In this document: in pieces, positions 36,431-43,473 of the stretch | How positions within the stretch are numbered: the first letter of the stretch is position 1 | How the letters are laid out: every line of letters begins with the position of its first letter | Assembly: GCF_040362765.1 (NCBI RefSeq) | Contig: NZ_BAABWK010000002.1 | Coordinates: 310,001 to 374,000, forward strand | DNA length: 64,000 bases | Reading direction: 5' to 3' | Source of the DNA: Pyruvatibacter sp. HU-CL02332 | Lineage (GTDB): Bacteria; Pseudomonadota; Alphaproteobacteria; CGMCC-115125 | Notes under the pieces: model-generated | What the model was told of the DNA's origin: nothing | Databases searched by the model: none | Seen by the model: the letters and a program-made list of their open reading frames with translations, nothing else | Made by a program: the position numbers and the translations under genes

Positions 36431-36976
36431 CTAGTTGATCTGGCGAACCGCGAAACCTTCGAAGCTTTCAGCCACATCGTCGTCGATCATGTGGCTATAG
36501 GCCAGGTCCAGACCATTATCGGTCAGGGTCCGCTTGTAGACGCGGTAGTTGGCTTCGTCAGAGCGCTTGAACGACAGCATGGTGATGGTGAGGGTGTCGC
36601 CGGCAATACGTGCCCAGGCACAGCCGACCTGTGACACCGGATTGCAGTCATCCTGCGCTTCAAAAACGCCGGGCTGATCTGTTGGATCAAACACCAGGGT
36701 CATGGAGTGCTGCTCTTCTTCCCCGGCTGACCACAGCACTTCACGCTGCGAGACGATGAAGCCGCTGGCACCCTTGGGATAGATCTGCACATCAAGGTCT
36801 GTCCCGCGGAAATCCACATTCTCCATGGCACCGGTCGTGGCCGTTACGCCGTCGCCCAGCCACTGGCCGAGGAATGGCTCAATGCCGGTAAATGCATTGG
36901 CAGACGGCGCGCCGAACATTGCAGCCATTGCTGCCAATGCGGCTGCCAGACGGAGTCTGGCCGTTGTTTTCTTCAT
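36431..36976 (-). CDS. Secreted protein of unknown function, lipocalin-like size
   Basis: 181 residues from the ATG at 36976 (GGGGAGAG upstream); the reading to 37144 lacks coding character. A clear signal peptide ends near PSANA-FTG (residue 28). The mature part begins FTGIEPFLGQWLGDGV and is beta-rich, with two Cys (QDDCNPVSQVGCAW) that could form a disulphide. FLGQWLG is the type of start seen in small lipid-binding barrels, but I do not recognise the family. It is the last gene of the leftward group, 180 bases behind the DUF3089 gene. Confidence 0.78.
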   Translation of the reverse strand: MKKTTARLRLAAALAAMAAMFGAPSANAFTGIEPFLGQWLGDGVTATTGAMENVDFRGTDLDVQIYPKGASGFIVSQREVLWSAGEEEQHSMTLVFDPTDQPGVFEAQDDCNPVSQVGCAWARIAGDTLTITMLSFKRSDEANYRVYKRTLTDNGLDLAYSHMIDDDVAESFEGFAVRQIN

Positions 36977-37149
36977 GGTTTTCTCTCCCCTAGGCCCGGC
37001 AGCTTTTGCGCTCGAGCTGTCACGCTTCCATCCCGGATGGTCCGTCATTTGGGTGCGGACTCGTTTCCTTGGATGAAAGCCTAGCGCTGCTGCGACCAAA
37101 CGCCAACGGGGCAGGAGTGCGGTGCAGCAATTACGCGGACACACGTGCG

Positions 37150-37174
37150 TATATGGCTACTGAATCGCCATATA
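37150..37174 (-). other. Inverted repeat across the DUF3089 stop
   Basis: TATATGGC and GCCATATA (37150-37157 and 37167-37174) form a perfect 8-base stem around a 9-base loop covering the stop codon. No T-run follows. It may be an RNA stability hairpin or chance. Confidence 0.35.
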
Positions 37175-38320
37175 TGCTGCAGCGCGCAATGCTGCGTTCT
37201 CGCGGATCGAGCCATAGAAGAGATTGTAGTCGTAGACGTGGTAGTCCTCATTCTCGAACACCAGTTCACCGAACTCATCCGGCGGCAGCTGGTCCATGTA
37301 GGCAATGCCGCCTCGGCACTGGACTAAGACATCCAGCACCTGCGGGTCGGCCAGCCGGGTCACGGGCTGTTCCTCGCCCAGAGCGGCCGCATAGGGCAGG
37401 GCACCTTTGTGAAGGTCGCCGCCGGCAGCCTCGCCATTGTCGCTCCAGCTAAGTGGATTGGTGCAGTTGATGGCGCGCCCGGCGACAGGCACGAGGTCGC
37501 TGCCTTCCCAGATGCGCTGCTGATCAAACCACACCTTGGGGTCCCCATCGGGCCCAAAGGAATTGAAGCTGACAAGGCAGCCCGTCTGGTCAGGCTCCGC
37601 ACACGGAGGAACATGCGCCAGCAATCCGTCAAACAGGTGGGACGGCATGGACATGCCGACAGGATAGGCCGCAACAAGTCGCTGCTTGAGCTCAGGGCGC
37701 TTGAGATAGTCCTGCATCAGGCGAATGAGATGCAGTGAGCCCTGACTGTGGGCGGCAAGGATAAAGGGGCGCCCATTGTTGTAGAGGCGGATATAGGTCT
37801 CGAAGGCGCGTGCGACATCCTGATAAGCAAGGTCGAGCGCCAATTCTCCCTGCGGCTCTTCAAGCTCTGCCCAGGGTTCCATGAAGGCATAGATGGCAGC
37901 CTGACGGTATCGCGGCGCATACACCCGGCCAGCCAGATTGTACGCACTCGCCTGATGGGCCATCACCGCATTGTCGATGATGTAGCGAGAGGCCACGTCG
38001 TTGATGTCCGCGTTCCATGCCTCACTGGTGAGGAAGGTCGTGGGGTGGATAAAGAAAACGTCGATCCGTGCTGCTTCATCCGCGACTGCCGGTGACATGC
38101 CTGCTGGACTCAAATCTGCCGTGTCTGCGCGGCCGGGCATGGCGGCCCAGGCTTCGGGCGTTTCATAGTCCGGTGCCGCAGGCGGTGTGAACTCGGCGAA
38201 TGGTTTTCCCGGATTTACGTAGTAGGCAACCAACTCCCCGCGGAACAGGTACGCGGCAGCACCGCCAATCGCAATCAGCGCGACAAGTCCCGCTGCTCCC
38301 CAAGCCAGATATCGCAGCAC
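37157..38320 (-). CDS. DUF3089 alpha/beta hydrolase, membrane-anchored
   Basis: 387 residues. Residues 5-26 are a signal anchor. The DUF3089 pattern follows: ARIDVFFIHPTTFL, NADINDVASRYIIDN, and AHSQGSLHLIRLM with the nucleophile Ser; the C-terminal half has QDYLKRPEL and YVDYNLFYG-like VYDYNLFYGSIREN. Members resemble lysophospholipases and are found in Alphaproteobacteria; the substrate is unknown. Its orientation and a 69-base gap suggest it is transcribed with the YceI and enoyl-CoA hydratase genes upstream. Confidence 0.87.
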   Translation of the reverse strand: MLRYLAWGAAGLVALIAIGGAAAYLFRGELVAYYVNPGKPFAEFTPPAAPDYETPEAWAAMPGRADTADLSPAGMSPAVADEAARIDVFFIHPTTFLTSEAWNADINDVASRYIIDNAVMAHQASAYNLAGRVYAPRYRQAAIYAFMEPWAELEEPQGELALDLAYQDVARAFETYIRLYNNGRPFILAAHSQGSLHLIRLMQDYLKRPELKQRLVAAYPVGMSMPSHLFDGLLAHVPPCAEPDQTGCLVSFNSFGPDGDPKVWFDQQRIWEGSDLVPVAGRAINCTNPLSWSDNGEAAGGDLHKGALPYAAALGEEQPVTRLADPQVLDVLVQCRGGIAYMDQLPPDEFGELVFENEDYHVYDYNLFYGSIRENAALRAAAYMAIQ

Positions 38321-38389
38321 AGTTTCGTCCTTCTCTTAAATCACAGTCGATGCTTTTCAGCGCCGCAGGTCGGTCAGAATGTCCGGCGG

Positions 38390-38983
38390 CTACTCGTCGT
38401 CGCGCTGGAGCAGTTCGGTTTCAATCACCAGCGTGATGTCGTCGCCCACAAAACTCAGACCGAAATCCATTCCAAAGTCAGAGCGCTTGATAGCGCCACT
38501 GGCTGAAAAACCCCAGCGTGTTGTTCTGGAGGAAAATGGATCAGATGCGGTTCCATTGAAAGCGACATCCAGCACAATTGGTCGGGTCTCCCCCAGGAGC
38601 GTGAAGTCGCCGCTGAGTTTTCCTGTCGTTTCGCTGGTCACATCGAGGCCCGTGGCCTTGAAGGTCATGGTTGGATGATCCTCAACATCAAACCATGAGC
38701 CGCCCATGAGATTGTCGTCCCGGGCCTTCAGACCGCTGTCGAGACTGGCCACATCGATCGTGAGTTCAACCACCACACCTTCAGGCCGATCAACGTCGAG
38801 GACGGCGCGTCCTTCAAACTTCTCGAACTCACCATAGGTCCGTGACAGGCCCAGATGCATGACGCTGAACATGATGTGCGTGTGGCCAGGGTCGAAATCC
38901 AGCTGCACGGTTTCAGACCGGGCTGGCGACAAACCAATAAGCACCGCTGCTATCAGCGCGGATACACCAGACAGAAAACGCAT
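38390..38983 (-). CDS. YceI family periplasmic lipid-binding protein
   Basis: 197 residues. A signal peptide (MRFLSGVSALIAAVLIGLSP) is followed by the YceI eight-strand barrel pattern: DPGHTHIMFSVMHLGLS, FDVEDHPTMTFKATGL, and GDFTLLGETRPIVLDVAF. YceI proteins bind polyisoprenoids or other long hydrophobic molecules. Its start overlaps the stop of the enoyl-CoA hydratase gene by one base (TGATG), coupling a periplasmic lipid carrier to acyl-CoA enzymes. Confidence 0.92.
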   Translation of the reverse strand: MRFLSGVSALIAAVLIGLSPARSETVQLDFDPGHTHIMFSVMHLGLSRTYGEFEKFEGRAVLDVDRPEGVVVELTIDVASLDSGLKARDDNLMGGSWFDVEDHPTMTFKATGLDVTSETTGKLSGDFTLLGETRPIVLDVAFNGTASDPFSSRTTRWGFSASGAIKRSDFGMDFGLSFVGDDITLVIETELLQRDDE

Positions 38984-39780
38984 CAGGCAATCTCTCCATC
39001 GCCGGTCAGAAACTCTTTCATGGCGTCCATGGCTTCAGGATCATCCGCCAGCAGGCGCATAAATTCCGCGCGCTCGTCAGCGAGCCCCTGTGACAGGGTT
39101 TTCTGGGTTGCCGACTTCACCAGCATTTTCGCCGCCGCAAGGGAGCGGGGCGTCTTTTGCGCCAGCTCCTTGCCCAGACCTACAGCGGCGGCGACCACAT
39201 CGCCAGTCTCAAATCTGTGAACGAGACCCAACTCTGCCGCTTCCTCCGGGCCGGCGACGCGACCGCGCAGGATCATCTCCAGTGCCCGTGCTTCCCCAAT
39301 GACGCGGGGCAGCCGCTGCGTGCCGCCGGCGCCGGGAAAAATGCCGATATTGGTTTCCGGCAGACCAATCGTGTAAGCGCCCTGGCCGGCGATCCGGAAA
39401 TCACAGCACAGCGCAAACTCAAAACCACCGCCCATGCACATGCCGTTGATGGCGGCGATGGTGGGCTTGGGGCAATTATCGACGCGATTGAACAGAATGG
39501 AGATGTCGGTCTCTGCGGCAGCACTTTCCACAATGTCGTCAACGCTGCGCCCGGTGGATTTGACAAAGTCACCTGCCGCGATGATCTCCTCCACATCGTA
39601 GTGACGGATAAAGACGTTCGGCAGCCCGCCGGTGAACACAATGGCCCGCACATTGTCGTCCTGCTCATAGGCAGCGACGATGCGATCAAGCTCCTTCACC
39701 ATTTCCATGTTCATGTAGCCCATGGGCGGGTTTTCAAAGGTTACGATGGCAACCGGGCCGTCATCAGACATCATGATCAT
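38983..39780 (-). CDS. Enoyl-CoA hydratase/isomerase family protein
   Basis: 265 residues. Crotonase-fold motifs are complete: oxyanion loop AINGMCMGGGFEFALCCDFRIA (about 105-126) and the catalytic PETNIGIFPGAGGTQRL. The acid/base glutamates are both present (GGGFE and LPE). It adds water to, or isomerises, 2-enoyl-CoA. The N-terminal VTFENPPMGYMNMEMV is in the place of the usual NRP..NAL segment and is slightly unusual. AGGAGA lies upstream of the ATG at 39780. It lies 21 bases behind the DUF6285 gene and overlaps yceI by one base. Confidence 0.92.
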   Translation of the reverse strand: MIMMSDDGPVAIVTFENPPMGYMNMEMVKELDRIVAAYEQDDNVRAIVFTGGLPNVFIRHYDVEEIIAAGDFVKSTGRSVDDIVESAAAETDISILFNRVDNCPKPTIAAINGMCMGGGFEFALCCDFRIAGQGAYTIGLPETNIGIFPGAGGTQRLPRVIGEARALEMILRGRVAGPEEAAELGLVHRFETGDVVAAAVGLGKELAQKTPRSLAAAKMLVKSATQKTLSQGLADERAEFMRLLADDPEAMDAMKEFLTGDGEIA

Positions 39781-39801
39781 GACTTGTCTCCTGCTGAGGG
39801 G

Positions 39802-40191
39802 TTACACATCGAGCGTATTGGTCTGCTCAATCGCTCTTTTGTATGCAGCGTAGCGCGGCTGATCGATGGACAGTTTGGTGAGCGTCGTGGCCCAAAGATG
39901 ATCCGCCAGGTGGGGCGTATCCAGTGTGACGCGTCCTTCGCGGATCTCCGTGCAGAGCTCTTCGTTCAGATCCTGCAACATGCCACCATGGCCCAACAGG
40001 CCTTCAAGGCGTTCAGATTCCTGCGCGTTATCACTGGGCGCGATGGCCAGTTCGCGTTCGACGATGGCAAGCGCGTTCGCAGCCACGCGGGCGTGGAAAG
40101 CGTCGTGGCCTTCCAGCTTCGGCATCGCCACTTTTTCTAGGAACTCGCGCACGGCTGTCACGAGATCATGGGCTGCTGGTTGGTCCTGCAT
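39802..40191 (-). CDS. DUF6285 (LvaB-like) small protein
   Basis: 129 residues, predicted all helical and without membrane segments. The pattern QDQPAAHDLVTAVREFLE, ALAIVERELA and RYAAYKRAIE is that of DUF6285 proteins, encoded next to APH-type kinases. In Pseudomonas putida the small partner LvaB is needed for the kinase LvaA to phosphorylate 4-hydroxyvaleryl-CoA; similarity of this protein to LvaB is my inference from context and size. Its start overlaps the kinase stop by one base. Confidence 0.8.
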   Translation of the reverse strand: MQDQPAAHDLVTAVREFLEKVAMPKLEGHDAFHARVAANALAIVERELAIAPSDNAQESERLEGLLGHGGMLQDLNEELCTEIREGRVTLDTPHLADHLWATTLTKLSIDQPRYAAYKRAIEQTNTLDV

Positions 40192-41222
40192 TATTTTTGT
40201 CCTCCGCGCGGCGCCAGAAGGGTGAGTAGGTCAATCTCCGTTTCAGATGACCGCCTGCCAATGGCCGCCCGCTCTACAGAGCGGTCCATGCCACTGGTGA
40301 AGGCCGACACCATGATCATGCACATGATGCCCCATTTGAGCGTGCCCAGAACTTCCCAGTATTTGACACGCTCAGGATCGACGGTGGCACCGCCGGCGGC
40401 TTCATATCCGGCGAACATATCCTCGCGAGAGCCAAAGCCTCCTACCGGATTGTCAATTTCGCCAAAGCGCCAGGAGTTGACGCAGATCCAGCCTAGATCC
40501 TCCATCGGATCACCCACATGGGCGAGTTCCCAGTCGAGCACGGCACGCACACCATCCGCCCCGATCATCAGATTGCCATTGCGGAAGTCACCATGCACAA
40601 GGGTCAGGCTGTCATCCGTCGGCAGGTTGTCTTCCAGATATCTGAATGCCAGCTCGAAGACCGGGTGCGGGTGCTTCATCGAGTTGTAGATGTCGCGGTA
40701 CTTGTCGATTTCAGACCGGGCCGGTGACGTTTGTATCTCCGGCAGCGAGCCGCGTGGCACGGCGTGAATGCGGGCAAGGATTTCTCCGCACTGGCGTGCC
40801 AGCTTTGGCCGGGCGTCCGCATATTCCGCATCACGCAATATCTTGCGGGCAATGGTTTCGCCTTCAATGCGGTCCATCACAAACCCGTCGCCCAGATCAT
40901 CGGCATCGGTGAGCACAAGCTTGACCGGGGGAACCGGCACGCCCTGCTTGGCGGCCAGCTGAATGAGCGCCGCTTCGGTCGCCAGAGGAACCGCTGTATC
41001 GCGTTTGTTGTTGGTGCTGCCGCCAGGGGCGCGGCGCAGGATCAGGTGATGGTTGTTATGCCCGGCCTGAGCTTCAAATGCCCATGTCTCCTGACTGGCT
41101 CCGCCGGACAGCCGACGGACGCCGCCCACATGTTCCGTATTGGCCCAGACACGTCCCAGAGCCTTCTTGAGTGGCTGTGCCAGCACGTGCGGTGTGTCGT
41201 CCAGTTTTGCAGCGCTACTCAT
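40191..41222 (-). CDS. APH/ACAD10-type phosphotransferase (LvaA-like acyl-CoA kinase candidate)
   Basis: 343 residues. Protein-kinase-like fold with VRRLSGGASQETWAFEA as the nucleotide loop, the catalytic loop HGDFRNGNLMIG (about 204-215) and the metal motif LDWELAHVGDPMEDLGW. The subgroup is that of the N-terminal kinase of human ACAD10/11 and of LvaA, which phosphorylate 4-hydroxyacyl-CoAs. Substrate not proven here. ATGA overlap with the DUF7064/7065-like gene upstream and one-base overlap with the DUF6285 gene downstream show tight coupling. No acyl-CoA dehydrogenase gene of the ACAD10/LvaC type is in the window. Confidence 0.9.
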   Translation of the reverse strand: MSSAAKLDDTPHVLAQPLKKALGRVWANTEHVGGVRRLSGGASQETWAFEAQAGHNNHHLILRRAPGGSTNNKRDTAVPLATEAALIQLAAKQGVPVPPVKLVLTDADDLGDGFVMDRIEGETIARKILRDAEYADARPKLARQCGEILARIHAVPRGSLPEIQTSPARSEIDKYRDIYNSMKHPHPVFELAFRYLEDNLPTDDSLTLVHGDFRNGNLMIGADGVRAVLDWELAHVGDPMEDLGWICVNSWRFGEIDNPVGGFGSREDMFAGYEAAGGATVDPERVKYWEVLGTLKWGIMCMIMVSAFTSGMDRSVERAAIGRRSSETEIDLLTLLAPRGGQK

Positions 41223-42250
41223 GACGCGATGCTCACGGGCTTGCCGTCAACGATCTGGTCGAGATATTCCGACAGGCCGTACCCAACCTGACCGTTGCAA
41301 GTGTACTCGGTCATGCCTTCGGTGATGCGGGTCAGCATTTCTTCGCCGTCAGGTGTCTTGCGGCGGTTGCGCAAGGGAATGAGCGACATCACCTTGCCTG
41401 ACACTTCATAGTCGGCGCCGCTTTGCGTCTTGATGCGGGCGGTGAGGGCGGTCTGGTACCAGTTCTCGTCCCAGTCGCTGTCGATCTCGGCATGGTCGAT
41501 CAGATCGTATTTGCCGTCTTTCAGCACCATGCCGCCCATGCGACTTTGGCCTTCGGCATTTGTCACGATGGAAATCATCATCGCGAAGTCAGCGCCAAAG
41601 TTCATCGGCAACCAACGATACCAGTGGATCGCCTGCCAGTACCGTGGTCCCCACGACTTGTCGCGCAGGCCGTGGCCGGAGACGTCAAAGCGTTCATCGC
41701 CAATGATGAAGTGCCCCGAAGCGGCCATGTGCTGCTCGTAATGTGCCTTGGCAAAACTCTTTTCCGGATCGATCTCCAGCGAAGAGCCGTCTTCTTTCAC
41801 GGTCTCACCGCCAAACATCGGCGAGACGCCCTCATAGGCAAGATCAACCTCACAATCGACAATCGGGTTGTTCTTGAAGGCGGCTGCCGGGTCCGCCATC
41901 TCGTTGGGATCGGTCAGCACGCAGACCTTGCCCTTGTAGGTGACGCGTAGCTTCTTGAACGGCTCCACGACCTCAAAATGCATGCCGCCGGCCTTAAGCT
42001 CCTTGTTGCCGTCGATCTTGGGGCGCGCATACATGAACGCGACTCGCCCGTCCGGCAGATACAGGCAGTTGGTCATTTCGGCGTAGCCCTCATTCGGGCG
42101 ATTGCCCAGACGGAACCAGCCACCGATCTTCTGATCGGGGTCAAACATGTTGAAATACATGCTCTCATTGTAGTTGGACGCTGCGTCAGGCTCGTGGCAG
42201 TACTCGTCTTCAGGCTCCAGGCGGACGCGATATCCTTCAGGGATTTTCAT
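41219..42250 (-). CDS. DUF7064/DUF7065-like protein of unknown function
   Basis: 343 residues from the ATG at 42250 (GAGGAA 9 bases before); the longer reading to 42283 is less likely. Beta-rich throughout, with many Trp and Tyr and no signal or membrane segment. Motifs visible: NESMYFNMFDPDQKIGGWFRLG, CEVDLAYEGVSPMFGG, AHYEQHMAASGHF, and GHGLRDKSWGPRYWQAIHWYRWL. The last resembles the double lipocalin fold of the AttH/CrtC type, suggesting binding or hydration of an isoprenoid or lipid, but this is inference. It is the first gene of the coupled kinase operon. Confidence 0.72.
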   Translation of the reverse strand: MKIPEGYRVRLEPEDEYCHEPDAASNYNESMYFNMFDPDQKIGGWFRLGNRPNEGYAEMTNCLYLPDGRVAFMYARPKIDGNKELKAGGMHFEVVEPFKKLRVTYKGKVCVLTDPNEMADPAAAFKNNPIVDCEVDLAYEGVSPMFGGETVKEDGSSLEIDPEKSFAKAHYEQHMAASGHFIIGDERFDVSGHGLRDKSWGPRYWQAIHWYRWLPMNFGADFAMMISIVTNAEGQSRMGGMVLKDGKYDLIDHAEIDSDWDENWYQTALTARIKTQSGADYEVSGKVMSLIPLRNRRKTPDGEEMLTRITEGMTEYTCNGQVGYGLSEYLDQIVDGKPVSIAS

Positions 42251-42408
42251 CTGTGTTTCCTCAGGCGAAGCCTCATGGGGCACCGCTCATTTGTTTATCT
42301 GCAATGACTTTTCGAGGATCATTCTAGACGTCACAGCGCGGATGACCAGCCGTGCCATTGCGCGCTAGAGTGACGTTTGATCCACCTCAACCCCGAGTCG
42401 CAGCAATC

Positions 42409-43131
42409 ATGAGCGATCCACAATCCCCCCTGATTGAACCCAAGGAACCGTCACGCTTCCTGTCGCGACTGCGCAACTACTTTCTGACGGGCCTGGTGGT
42501 TGCAGCCCCGGTCACGATTACCGTTGTGCTGGTGATGTGGTTTGTGGATTTCGTGGATGCCTGGTTCACCCCGATGATCCCAGACCAGTATCGCCCTGAG
42601 CGGTACCTGGATTTCACGGTGCCGGGTCTGGGCGTCATCATTGCGGTGGTGCTGCTGACCTTGCTAGGGGCCCTGACGGCAAATCTGTTTGGCCGGACGC
42701 TGGTCAACTACGGCGAACGGCTGGTGGGCCGTATGCCGCTGGTCCGCAATATCTATGGCGCGCTCAAGCAGATTTTCGAGACGGTCCTCAGCCAGTCGCA
42801 ACAATCCTTCAGAGAAGTGGCACTCATCGAGTATCCACGTCGCGGCGTCTATTCCATTGCCTTTGTCACGACCGCCGCCAAGGGTGAAGTGCAGGCGCGG
42901 GCAGATGAAGAGATGGTGAGTGTCTTTCTGCCGACCACGCCAAACCCGACCAGCGGGTTCTTGCTGTTCGTTCCCCGGCGGGATGTCATCACGCTGGAAA
43001 TGTCCGTTGAAGACGCAGCCAAGATGGTGATCTCAGCAGGTCTGGTGGCGCCGGAGTTTGATGCCGACGGCACCACGCTGTCCGGCTATCACGTGCGAAC
43101 GCAGGCTGAAGAAGATGAGCTGCACAAATAG
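42409..43131 (+). CDS. DUF502 family membrane protein
   Basis: 240 residues from the ATG at 42409; an earlier start at 42352 lacks a ribosome site. Two membrane helices (about 25-48 and 73-98) with LRNYFLTGLVVAAPVTITVVL are followed by PLVRNIYGALKQIFETVL and the soluble domain FVTTAAKGEVQ...VSVFLPTTPNPTSGFLLFVP, all characteristic of DUF502. The function is unknown; in many Alphaproteobacteria it lies beside recG, as here. A cupin gene follows after 3 bases. Confidence 0.9.
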   Translation: MSDPQSPLIEPKEPSRFLSRLRNYFLTGLVVAAPVTITVVLVMWFVDFVDAWFTPMIPDQYRPERYLDFTVPGLGVIIAVVLLTLLGALTANLFGRTLVNYGERLVGRMPLVRNIYGALKQIFETVLSQSQQSFREVALIEYPRRGVYSIAFVTTAAKGEVQARADEEMVSVFLPTTPNPTSGFLLFVPRRDVITLEMSVEDAAKMVISAGLVAPEFDADGTTLSGYHVRTQAEEDELHK

Positions 43132-43134
43132 GTC

Positions 43135-43473
43135 ATGACCGGGACCAGTAATCTTTTTTCCGGTCTTCCTGACTCTGCGCTTCCGACAGAACAATTCGAT
43201 ACGTTGCTGGACCACAGTAATGTCAAAATTGAGCGGATCATCTCAACCGGGCACCAGGCACCCGAAACAGGATGGTTTGATCAAGAACAGGATGAGTGGG
43301 TCTGTGTTCTTGAAGGAGATGCCAGACTGGAAATTGACGGTCAGGGAGAGACGGCACTTTCACGCGGTGACTGGACACTCATCCCGGCCCATCAAAAGCA
43401 TCGCGTCACCTACACGCGGACATCACCGCCCACAGTCTGGCTCGCAGTACATATCTACCCGGCGCGCAAGTAG
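43135..43473 (+). CDS. Cupin domain protein
   Basis: 112 residues forming a single small beta barrel: DEWVCVLEGDARLEIDG (motif 1 region) and LSRGDWTLIPAHQKHRV (motif 2 region, with His-x3-His-like spacing PAHQKHRV). The N-terminal third is an extension. Small cupins bind a metal and act as regulators or isomerases. It is read from the same transcript as DUF502 (3-base gap), and its end overlaps the convergent recG end by 19 bases. Confidence 0.82.
   Translation: MTGTSNLFSGLPDSALPTEQFDTLLDHSNVKIERIISTGHQAPETGWFDQEQDEWVCVLEGDARLEIDGQGETALSRGDWTLIPAHQKHRVTYTRTSPPTVWLAVHIYPARK

Noticed and set aside
39157-40140. 327-codon plus-strand frame
   Set aside because: Antisense to the enoyl-CoA hydratase and DUF6285 genes, which have conserved motifs; this frame has none.
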